A stretch of 64,000 bases of DNA, taken from contig CABUDS010000003.1 of the NCBI GenBank assembly GCA_902490405.1, positions 44,206 to 108,205 on the forward strand. The letters are read 5' to 3'. The notes under the pieces were generated by a model that was given only the letters and a program-made list of their open reading frames with translations, was not told where the DNA came from and made no database searches. This DNA is from an uncultured Collinsella sp. (GTDB lineage: Bacteria > Actinomycetota > Coriobacteriia > Coriobacteriales > Coriobacteriaceae). Positions 46,891 through 54,711 of this stretch are shown in pieces; within the stretch, counting starts at the first letter, position 1; every line of letters begins with the position of its first letter. The position numbers and the translations under genes were made by a program.

Positions 46891-49704
46891 TTACCCCGTG
46901 TTCTGCAGTCCTGCCGAGACGCCGGTCACAGTCGAAAGAATCAGGCTCATATACTCGGCCTTCTTCTCCTCCGCCATCTCGTCCTGGTTCATACGCACCT
47001 CGCGAAGGGCGCGGACTTGGGCGATGGACAGGGCGTCGACGTAGGGATTGCGCACGCGAACGGCGCAGCCGAGCACGCGGCGGCGCTGCAGCGGCCACTC
47101 GTCACCGACGATGGCAAGGACCCACTTACGGGTGAGCTGCATCTCGGTGAAGACCTTCTCGGACAGATCCTGGCGATCGCCCAGGTGCAGATACATCTTG
47201 GCGATGCGCTGGTCGGTCTTGGCGATCGACATCTCGATGTTGTCGATGAACGTGCGGAAGAACGGCCACTCCTGGTAGGCAGCCTTAAGCTGGTCCAGAT
47301 CGCCCAGCTGCTCGCAAGCGGTGCCCAGGCCGTACCAAGCGGCCAGATTGATGCGCGCCTGGCTCCAGCTGAAGATCCACGGAATGGTACGCAGGTCATC
47401 AAGCGACTTGGCGCCCAGGCCGCGCTTGGCGGGACGCGAGCCAATCGGCAGCAGACCGACCTCGGTCAGCGGCGTCACGGTCGAGAACCACGGTGTAAAG
47501 TCCTCGGTGTTCAGCAGGTCCAGATAGCGCTCGTGGCTTGCGGCGTTGAGCTTCTCGGCCATATCCCAGAACTTCTGCGTGGTCTCGGTGTTGGTCTTCT
47601 CGACACTCGGGGCCGACTGCAAAAGCGTTGCGGCGGCAACGGACTCAACATGACGCTGAGCCAGCGTGCGGTTGCCGTAACGGGCAAAGATGACCTCGCC
47701 CTGCTCGGTGAGCTTAAAGAAGCAGTTGACCGAACCCTTGGGCTGCGCCAGCACGGCCTTGTTGGCCGGACCGCCGCCACGGCCCACGGCACCGCCGCGA
47801 CCGTGCATGAGCACCAGGTCGATATCGTTCTTCTCGGCCCACTTGGCAATGCGCTCCTGCGCGGAGTGCAGCGCGAGCATGGCCGTGGTAGGACCGGCAT
47901 CCTTGGAGGAGTCGGAATAGCCCAGCATGACCTCCATGCGACGGTTGGTCTGGGCAAGGCGCTTTTGCACCACGGGCAGCGTAAGCATCTGGTCGAGCAC
48001 GTCGACGCAGCCCTCGAGGTCCTCGAGCTGCTCAAACAGCGGGATCACATCGAGCTCGGGAACGTCTTCCTCGTGTGCAAAGGACAGGTGGGCAAGCTCA
48101 AAGACGTCGGCCACATGCTGGGCGCTCTTGGTGAACGAGATGATGTAGCGATGCGCCATCTTCTTGCCGTAGCGCTTCTGGATGGAGCCGATAGCGCGGA
48201 AGGTGTCGATGACCTCGCGTGTCATGGGCTGCAGATCGCCATGGATACCGTTCTCGTGGATATCCTTGAGGGCGCGGGCGTGCACCACGGAGTGCTGACG
48301 GAACTCCATCTCGACCATGTGGAAGCCGAAGGACTCAACCTGCCAGATGATGGTCTGGACCGGGCCGTAGGCAGCACGGACGGCACCGCAGGCAGCCAGC
48401 GAGCGCTGGACGACGCGCAAGTCCTCCAGGAACTCATCGGCGCTGTGGTACATGGTGTCGGTGATACGGCGCACGGTGGCGTTCAGACGGTCGGCCATGA
48501 CGAGCATGACGGCGCGATGCGGCTCGTGCTCGGAAATCAGCTCGGCGCGAGCCGTGTACTGGGTACTCATCTCGACCTGATGGTTCCACAGGTTGATGAG
48601 CTCGGCAGACGGCTTGCTGTAGGTGGCCTCGAGCGTAAGGTTGCGGCCAATGCGGCGGCACTTGTCCTCGAGCTTGAGCACCATGTGGGTGAAGTACTTG
48701 GCGGCGACCTCACGGCTCACCTTGGCGGTGACGTTAGGGTTACCGTCGCGGTCGGAACCGATCCAGCTGCCGGGATGGAAGAACGCCGGGCACAGCGGCG
48801 GCACGGTGCCGGCCTTGTCGCCCAGCACCCAGTCGTCAAAACGACGATAGATGACAGGGATAACGTCGAACAGCGTGTTATCGAAGATGTCGATGATGGT
48901 ATCGGCTTCCTCGACCGGCGTGGGCTTCTTGAGCGCGATGGGGCTCGTACGCACCAGGGCGTCGATCTCCTGCAGCATATGGCGCTCGTTCTCCACCAGG
49001 TCGGAGCCACCCAGACGCGGACGCTCCTCCAGCAGGTTGGAGATACGGCGAATCTTGCCCTCGACGGCCTTACGACGGGCCTCAGTGGGATGCGCGGTAA
49101 AGACGGGGTGGAACTCAAGCTTGCCGAGCAGCTCGTTGGCGCCCTCGACGCCCAGCTCATTCACCAGCTGGTGATAGGCGACGGTGAGCTCGTTGGCGGG
49201 ATCGACCTCGGTATCGGTCGACGCACCGGCCTCACGCTCGCGCAGCTGCGCCACACGGTAGTTCTCCTCAGACAGGTTTGCCAGGTGGAAGAAGCTCGTA
49301 AAGGCGCGGACGATAACCTGCTGCTTATCGAGCGGCAGACTATCGATCAGATCGACGACTTCACGAAATGCCACGGCGGTGGGCTCGTCGGCGGTGGGCA
49401 CGCCCTGCTCGTCGACGGCCTCGTCAGCGGCACGGCTACCGGGGTTGCCGGCATTGGCCACAATCTCGGCTGTCAAAATCTTGTCGAACAGGTCCGCGAT
49501 CTCGGGATCATACTCGCTAAGCACACGGCGCTCCAGGCGCAAGAACAGCGCCAGATTGTCGCGCAGCTCCTCGGGGATCTCGATCTCGGCGAGACGCTCC
49601 TTGGACTCGGCATTCGAGCCGATTCGGTTAACGAGGCGGTTGACCACGGCAGCGACGCGCGCCGCGGCTTCGGGTACAGACTGGTTGCTTAGGTTCTCAG
49701 CCAC
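46891..49704 (-). CDS. ppc: Phosphoenolpyruvate carboxylase
   Basis: Carboxylates PEP to oxaloacetate, feeding the fermentative C4 branch. It is 937 residues. Motifs: FTAHPTEARRK with the catalytic His, FHPGSWIGSDRDGNPNVT, LGYSDSSKDAG, the LHGRGGAVGRGGGP loop and the C-terminal QNTG. I prefer the GTG at 49704, which has GGGAGG at proper distance; the ATG at 49716 sits directly on the AAGGAGGA and is too close. Single-gene unit. Confidence 0.97.
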   Translation of the reverse strand: MAENLSNQSVPEAAARVAAVVNRLVNRIGSNAESKERLAEIEIPEELRDNLALFLRLERRVLSEYDPEIADLFDKILTAEIVANAGNPGSRAADEAVDEQGVPTADEPTAVAFREVVDLIDSLPLDKQQVIVRAFTSFFHLANLSEENYRVAQLREREAGASTDTEVDPANELTVAYHQLVNELGVEGANELLGKLEFHPVFTAHPTEARRKAVEGKIRRISNLLEERPRLGGSDLVENERHMLQEIDALVRTSPIALKKPTPVEEADTIIDIFDNTLFDVIPVIYRRFDDWVLGDKAGTVPPLCPAFFHPGSWIGSDRDGNPNVTAKVSREVAAKYFTHMVLKLEDKCRRIGRNLTLEATYSKPSAELINLWNHQVEMSTQYTARAELISEHEPHRAVMLVMADRLNATVRRITDTMYHSADEFLEDLRVVQRSLAACGAVRAAYGPVQTIIWQVESFGFHMVEMEFRQHSVVHARALKDIHENGIHGDLQPMTREVIDTFRAIGSIQKRYGKKMAHRYIISFTKSAQHVADVFELAHLSFAHEEDVPELDVIPLFEQLEDLEGCVDVLDQMLTLPVVQKRLAQTNRRMEVMLGYSDSSKDAGPTTAMLALHSAQERIAKWAEKNDIDLVLMHGRGGAVGRGGGPANKAVLAQPKGSVNCFFKLTEQGEVIFARYGNRTLAQRHVESVAAATLLQSAPSVEKTNTETTQKFWDMAEKLNAASHERYLDLLNTEDFTPWFSTVTPLTEVGLLPIGSRPAKRGLGAKSLDDLRTIPWIFSWSQARINLAAWYGLGTACEQLGDLDQLKAAYQEWPFFRTFIDNIEMSIAKTDQRIAKMYLHLGDRQDLSEKVFTEMQLTRKWVLAIVGDEWPLQRRRVLGCAVRVRNPYVDALSIAQVRALREVRMNQDEMAEEKKAEYMSLILSTVTGVSAGLQNTG

Positions 49705-49868
49705 GTTTCCTCCCATTCCTCCTTCTATGCACGTAACATGCGGTATCCATTATAGGCACTCGGCAAAAACTTTCGGAGCTGATTGCGCTTTACCACACAA
49801 AAGTATTTTCTGCATTGCAAGGGTTTTTGCCCCAAATGGTCGTATTTCTCGGTGGACGGCATACGCAA

Positions 49869-49904
49869 ACGGGGGCATTCCGCATAAAAGCGAAACACCC
49901 CCGT
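49869..49904 (-). terminator. Terminator of hisS
   Basis: ACGGGGG/CCCCCGT outer stem with a shorter inner stem, followed on the minus strand by TTGCG. The T-run is weak. Confidence 0.6.
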
Positions 49905-49962
49905 AACAATCGCTCTCCATGAGCAGGGCACGTTAGCAGCCCCGCAGCTCAAAAAACATGCG

Positions 49963-51276
49963 CTACAGGCGCTCGCGAACCGCCTCGACCACGTTGGCCA
50001 AATCGACGAGAACCTCGTCGTGACTCTGCATGTCGCGCACCTTGACCTTGCCGGCGGCAAGCTCGTCGCCACCCAGGACCAGGATGAGCTTGGCGCCCAC
50101 CTTGTCGGCCTGCTTAAACTGGGCCTTGAGCGAACGACCCTGGTAGTCGGCCTCGGTCACGATCCCTGCGGCGCGAAGCGCCTGCGTAATGGCAAAGACG
50201 TTCTGACGCAGATCCTTGCCGGCGTTGGCAACGTAGACGCACGGGGTCTCATCGGCGCCCAGGTCGCTGCCAAAGGCCTGCAGGGCCAGCAGGGCGCGCT
50301 CAAAACCGACGGCGAAGCCGACGCCGGCCGTGGGCTTGCCGCCCTCGAGCTCGACCAAGCCGTCATAGCGACCGCCGCCACCGATGGAGCCGACACCGGC
50401 GCCGGGAGCCTCGACCTCAAAGACGGTACGGGTGTAGTAGTCCAGGCCGCGCACCAGGGTGGGATCCTCGACGTACTCGATACCGGCGGCGTCCAGATAG
50501 CGCTTGACCTGCTCGTAGTGCTCGCGGCACTCATCGCACAGGTTGTCGCCCATCAGCGGGGCGTCGGCCATGATCTCGCGGCAGTGGTCGTTCTTGCAGT
50601 CGAAGGCGCGCAGCGGGTTAAGCTCGGCGCGCTCGCGGCACTCGTCGCACATCTCATCGGCATGGTCGAGAATGAACTGCTTAACCTGCTCGCGATAGGC
50701 CGGACGGCATTGGGCATCGCCCATCGAGTTAATGAGCAGACGGAGCTTGGACAGATCGAAGCCCAGGCGCTTGTAAAACTCCATGAGCATAATGATGCAC
50801 TCGGCGTCTGCCGCCGGATCGGGAGCACCGAGCCACTCGATGCCCACCTGGTGGAACTGGCGCAGGCGACCCTTCTGGGGACGCTCGCCACGGAACATGG
50901 CCTCGGCGTAGTAAGCCTTAAACGGCGTGGAGCCCTGGGGCACCAAGTTGTTCTCCACGACGGCGCGCACCACGCCAGCCGTGCCCTCGGGACGAAGCGC
51001 CAGGCGCTGCTTGGGCTTGAGCTTGGTATCGGTGCCCTCGGTAAAGACGCGCTCCAGGTTGGCGCCGCTAAACACGCGGAACATCTCCTTGCGCACGACG
51101 TCGGTCGACTGGCCGATGCCGTGGACAAACACGTCCACCTGCTCGATGGCGGGCGTCTCGATGGGCTTAAAGCCAAACGGCTCGAACACGCCGGCAGCGA
51201 TCTGCTGCATCTTTTGCCAAGCGCGCATCTCAGCGCCGATAAGGTCGCGGGTTCCCTCCGCCTTCTGTGCCTGCAT
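49963..51276 (-). CDS. hisS: Histidyl-tRNA synthetase
   Basis: Charges tRNA-His. It is 437 residues, class II. Motif 2 region RGERPQKGRLRQFHQVGIEW, HisA motif LVRGLDYYTRTVFE, and a C-terminal anticodon-binding domain. A four-Cys insertion (CDECRERAELN ... CKNDHC ... CDECREHY) is seen in many actinobacterial and Firmicutes HisS. Started at the ATG at 51276 with AAAGG upstream; a TTG two codons earlier is also open. A TATAAT lies about 45 bases upstream on the minus strand. Confidence 0.97.
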   Translation of the reverse strand: MQAQKAEGTRDLIGAEMRAWQKMQQIAAGVFEPFGFKPIETPAIEQVDVFVHGIGQSTDVVRKEMFRVFSGANLERVFTEGTDTKLKPKQRLALRPEGTAGVVRAVVENNLVPQGSTPFKAYYAEAMFRGERPQKGRLRQFHQVGIEWLGAPDPAADAECIIMLMEFYKRLGFDLSKLRLLINSMGDAQCRPAYREQVKQFILDHADEMCDECRERAELNPLRAFDCKNDHCREIMADAPLMGDNLCDECREHYEQVKRYLDAAGIEYVEDPTLVRGLDYYTRTVFEVEAPGAGVGSIGGGGRYDGLVELEGGKPTAGVGFAVGFERALLALQAFGSDLGADETPCVYVANAGKDLRQNVFAITQALRAAGIVTEADYQGRSLKAQFKQADKVGAKLILVLGGDELAAGKVKVRDMQSHDEVLVDLANVVEAVRERL

Positions 51277-51341
51277 GGGCAAACACCTTTCTTTTGTATC
51301 GCGTCATAGGTAGTGGTCATTATACGGCACAAACACAAACA

Positions 51342-51401
51342 GCGGCGGTGCATCTGACCGAACGAGGGTATGGGGACTCGTTCGGCCAGATGCGCCGCCG
51401 C
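51342..51401 (-). terminator. Long hairpin upstream of hisS
   Basis: A stem of about 24 bp with two mismatches (51342-51365 with 51378-51401), followed on the minus strand by TGTTTGTGTTTGTG. Probably ends the transcript of the broken MFS gene, just before the hisS promoter. Confidence 0.6.
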
Positions 51402-51417
51402 GGTGTGCAATCTGCAA

Positions 51418-51556
51418 TCCTTCCGCCTCTTCGGATCACAAAATCCGTTGGACGGAAAGACTTCGGGTCATCTCTTGAGCCCGTGGCTACATGGGAAACC
51501 GAATGACGGTACGAGCATCCATTCGGCTTCCAAGGCAGCCACGGACAAAACGGGGC
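51418..51556. other. Structured intergenic segment with three hairpins
   Basis: CGGAT/ATCCG (51431-51447) sits inside CTTCCG/CGGAAAG. CCGTGGCT (51481-51488) pairs with AGCCACGG (51537-51544) and encloses CCGAATG/CATTCGG. A further GCCC/GGGC closes the second hairpin. It is non-coding; strand and role are unclear. Confidence 0.4.
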
Positions 51557-51580
51557 AAAGAGCTACGAGCGACGTCGTCC

Positions 51581-51989
51581 CTACTCCCCCGCCACGCTCG
51601 CGCGCAACTTGGCGGCGATAGGCTCGGATGCTAGCAGGAACACAAGCATGACCACGGAGCACGCCAGGCACACAATCCAGGTGCTCGCAAAGGAGCCCGT
51701 GACATCGAACAGCACGCCCGAGACAATGGCGCCCACGGTGCCGCCGACCATCTCGAGCGAGGTAATGGTGCCCGTGACCTTACCCAGGTCGGCCATGCCA
51801 AACTGCTTAGACGCAGCGATCGTAGGCGTTGGAGATGTTGTACTGCGCAAGGGAAATGCCCAGGTCGCTGACGATCAACGGCTGGAACAGGCTCATGCAG
51901 TTGACGAAAATCGTGTAGCACGTGGCCATGATCACGAAGCCAGAGGCCACCACGAGCCAGCCGGGGAAAAACTTACGCTGCTGGGACAT
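51581..51989 (-). pseudogene. MFS transporter remnant with large internal deletion and frameshift
   Basis: The first 54 codons from the ATG at 51989 (AAGGAG upstream) encode a normal MFS start (FFPGWLVVASGFVIMATCYT). The last 80 codons, in a different frame ending at 51581, encode the final two helices (TSLEMVGGTVGAIVSGVLFDV, in two parts). The two join near 51820. A full protein of this type is about 400 residues, so roughly 270 codons are missing. No transposon is left at the joint. Confidence 0.85.
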
Positions 51990-52061
51990 ACTGCTCCTTA
52001 TTTAACAAACGAATAGCCGGCGCCGGGCGCCGGTAGTGCCCAAGATTGCCTTGAAAGACAA

Positions 52062-52086
52062 GGGCATAGGCCTTACGGCCATGCCC
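52062..52086. repeat. GGCATAG hairpin repeat (copy 1)
   Basis: GGGCAT-A-GGCC, loop TTAC, GGCCATGCCC: a stem with one bulged A. Copy 2, at 60023-60063, has the same bulge and layout with compensating base changes. Confidence 0.6.
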
Positions 52087-52112
52087 GCAGGCTTGAAAGG
52101 CAAGGTTGGGTG

Positions 52113-53411
52113 CTACCGGTGGTCGGCGATATAGCCCAAAGCGACGGCGGTATAGGCCGCGGCGCCGAGGGGAAGCTCGGCATCGTTAAAGCGCGCCTTG
52201 GGATGGTGCTGGGCAAAATGCTCATCCGTATCGGTTACAGCGGCGCCCACGGTAAAGTACGCGCTCGGGATCTCGCTCGAGATAAGCGCAAAGTCCTCGC
52301 TCGCCATGGCGTGGAATAACGGCAGGAAAGCTGCCTTGGGCAATGTCGCACCCACATAGCCCAGCGATGCCTGGGTCATATCGTCATCGAGTACGAGCGG
52401 CGGAACATCCGAGAGTGTCTCGATGGTCGCCGGTGTGCGATACGTTGCCGCGACGCCATTGACGACCTCGGCGATGCGGGTCTTAAGATGCGCCATGAGC
52501 TCGACATCGAAGCCGCGCAACGTTCCCTCGAGCACGCAGGTGTCGGGGATGACGTTGGCCGCCAAACCGCCAGCGAACTTACCCACGGTAAGCGCGACCT
52601 CCTTGGCCGCCGGCACCTCGCGAGAGATAAGCTCCTGAAGCGCCAGGTGCACATGCACGCCGGCCGTGATGGGGTCGATGCAAATCTCAGGGCTGGAACC
52701 GTGGCCACCCTTGCCCTGCAGCGTGATGCGGAAACCGTACACGCCCGAGAGCGCCGGACTCCCATAGAGCACTAGGCCGAGCGGCGACTGGCTGTTGACG
52801 TGCATGGCAAAAGCCGCCTGAGGACGCGGGTTCTGCAGCAGACCGTCGGCGATGGCGGCGCGGGCGCCCTCAAAGGTTTCCTCGCCCGGCTGGAACAGCA
52901 GCTTAACCGTGGCATTGGCATCGACAAGCTCGGTCTCGCGAGACTTGAGCAGGCGGGCGGCACCAAGCAGGGCCGTCGCATGCATATCGTGGCCGCAAGC
53001 ATGCATGCAGCCGTTGACAGAGGCAAAAGGCTCGCCCGACTCTTCCGCGACGGGAAGGGCATCCATGTCACCGCGCAGCATGATGACCGTGCCGGCCTGA
53101 TCGTCCGTGCACGTACCGTTGCCCTGGGCCGCCACGGCCGCACCGGCACCGATGAGGCCCACAACACAGGAGCCGTCGACGAGCGTGGCGAACGGGATGC
53201 CCATCTCGGTCAGACGTGCCTGGATATACGCAGAGGTTTGCGGAAGGCAATTACCCAACTCGGGCGTCTGATGCAGATCGTGGCGCCACGCAGCAAGCTT
53301 GTCTGCAAAAGCTTGAGCCTCGGCAACAAGACCGTCACCGATAGCGGCTTGCGCTGCCGGGGTGGCCTTGGGCGCTGGTTGCGGTTGAAAATCGGACTGA
53401 GCTGGTGCCAT
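52113..53411 (-). CDS. M20-family amidohydrolase/carboxypeptidase
   Basis: A 432-residue zinc hydrolase that cleaves N-acyl amino acids or small peptides. Motifs: RHDLHQTPELG, LRGDMDALPVAE, CGHDMHATALLGAA and KGGHGSSP in the dimerisation domain, and a late metal His in LFHAMASEDF. An N-terminal Gln/Pro/Ala-rich stretch of about 25 residues is extra. GGAGG precedes the ATG. Hippurate hydrolase, N-acetyl-amino acid deacetylase and related activities are equally possible. Confidence 0.9.
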   Translation of the reverse strand: MAPAQSDFQPQPAPKATPAAQAAIGDGLVAEAQAFADKLAAWRHDLHQTPELGNCLPQTSAYIQARLTEMGIPFATLVDGSCVVGLIGAGAAVAAQGNGTCTDDQAGTVIMLRGDMDALPVAEESGEPFASVNGCMHACGHDMHATALLGAARLLKSRETELVDANATVKLLFQPGEETFEGARAAIADGLLQNPRPQAAFAMHVNSQSPLGLVLYGSPALSGVYGFRITLQGKGGHGSSPEICIDPITAGVHVHLALQELISREVPAAKEVALTVGKFAGGLAANVIPDTCVLEGTLRGFDVELMAHLKTRIAEVVNGVAATYRTPATIETLSDVPPLVLDDDMTQASLGYVGATLPKAAFLPLFHAMASEDFALISSEIPSAYFTVGAAVTDTDEHFAQHHPKARFNDAELPLGAAAYTAVALGYIADHR

Positions 53412-53495
53412 AGATGCCCTCCAGTATTATTTGTGCAGCAAACACTTTGATGGTCTAAAGTGCAAGGTATAACTGTAAGGGCGTTACATAAAAAA

Positions 53496-53516
53496 CGCCG
53501 CCCCAGGAGGGCGGCG
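53496..53516 (-). terminator. Terminator of the EamA gene
   Basis: GCCGCCC/GGGCGGC stem with a 5-base loop, followed on the minus strand by GTTTTTTATG. Confidence 0.85.
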
Positions 53517-53527
53517 CAACAAGTTGT

Positions 53528-54511
53528 TTACAATTGCGGGCGCGGCTTTTTGCGCAAAAAATCAAAGTGAGTCTCGCTCAAGATAATCGACAGGAAGATA
53601 AGCACGAAGCCGGCGAGCAGGCGCGAGGTGAGCGCCTCCCCCATCAGCAGCACCGAAAACAACACGCCCGAAGGCGACTCCATCGAAAGAAGCAGTGAGC
53701 CCGTCGAGGCGGGGACATGCGCCAAACCGACGTTTTGGACGAGCAGCGCCACGCATGTGCAGCCCACCGAGAGGAAAACAGCCACACCGATAAACTCCGG
53801 CGTCCATGCAGAGAGGGGCGCCTGGGTCTCGAATAGCAGCGACGTGATTAAACTCAAAACGCCATTGCCCACAAACATCCAAAACGTGATGACGTTGATG
53901 TCCATCTTGCGACCGTACTTGGCAGTCACCGCCATCTGGATGGCGAAGAAGATCGCGCCGCCCAAGGTAATAACATCGCCGGCATTGAACTCGACGCTAT
54001 CGAGCGCTACCAGGCCAATACCCGCCAGGCACAACAACGCTGCACCCAGGTTATACCGGGTAAGCTTTTCACCGCTCAGGACATAGCTTGTAAACGGCAC
54101 AAGGATGCAATACGTGCCGGTCAAAAAAGCGCTCTTGCCCGCCGTGGTCTGTGCCAGGCCGATCGTCTGCAAACCGTAGGCACCCCACATGAGCGCACCC
54201 ATGCCAAGCCCGACGATCAGGTTGCGGGCATTGAAATGAGCGATGATGCGCTTATGGAAAATTGCAAACATAACCAGTGATGCCGGGAGAAAGCGAACAT
54301 AGACCAGCTCGAACACCGGAATGGTGTCGAGTGCGTCCTTCATAGTGGTAAAGGAGTAGCCCCAGATAATCGCCACCGAAAGCAGTAGAACTTTCCAGAA
54401 CAACGGCGAGCGTGCGCCGGCACCCCGGGGAATACCACCCGCGCCCAAATCCTCACGGGCTACAGGGCTATCGGGCATGTTTTCGATTTCGTTGGCAGCG
54501 TATTGGGCCAT
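53528..54511 (-). CDS. EamA/DMT-family transporter
   Basis: A 327-residue membrane protein with ten hydrophobic helices in two EamA repeats (WGYSFTTMKDALDTIPVFELVYVRF at the first; ALLVQNVGLAHVPASTGSLLLSMESPSGVL region at the second). The N-terminal 35 residues are hydrophilic. GAGGAT precedes the ATG at 54511. Such proteins export amino acids or metabolites; the substrate is unknown. Confidence 0.9.
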   Translation of the reverse strand: MAQYAANEIENMPDSPVAREDLGAGGIPRGAGARSPLFWKVLLLSVAIIWGYSFTTMKDALDTIPVFELVYVRFLPASLVMFAIFHKRIIAHFNARNLIVGLGMGALMWGAYGLQTIGLAQTTAGKSAFLTGTYCILVPFTSYVLSGEKLTRYNLGAALLCLAGIGLVALDSVEFNAGDVITLGGAIFFAIQMAVTAKYGRKMDINVITFWMFVGNGVLSLITSLLFETQAPLSAWTPEFIGVAVFLSVGCTCVALLVQNVGLAHVPASTGSLLLSMESPSGVLFSVLLMGEALTSRLLAGFVLIFLSIILSETHFDFLRKKPRPQL

Positions 54512-54587
54512 GGAACATCCTCGCACTCAATCTGGGCGTGGTGTCCGCACGCGTATGGCTGCGTGCCGCCTCATGGTCAAATAAAAA

Positions 54588-54617
54588 CGGGACGCGCCGG
54601 ACCCCCGGCACGCCCCG
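54588..54617 (-). terminator. Terminator of the YhgE operon
   Basis: A 13-bp stem with two wobble pairs (54605-54617 with 54588-54600), followed on the minus strand by TTTTTATTTG. Confidence 0.8.
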
Positions 54618-54711
54618 CTACTGTAGCAACAACCAAGCAGCTCATGCAATTCACTCAACTAAAGCGTCGAGCCGGAAGGCCTCGATGTTCCGTCAACGCC
54701 ACATTGTCGCG

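Noticed and set aside
46442..47098. Minus-strand frame of 218 codons overlapping the ppc 3' end
   Set aside because: It runs through hairpin repeats and overlaps the end of ppc in another frame, with an Arg/Ser-rich product typical of shadows.
47017..49692. Open frame of 891 codons opposite ppc
   Set aside because: Same reason: low-complexity His/Gly/Val-rich translation, with an intact conserved enzyme on the other strand.
51277..51580. Possible T-box riboswitch before hisS
   Set aside because: No AGGGTGG-type T-box sequence is present on the minus strand, and a TATAAT lies only about 45 bases before the start codon.
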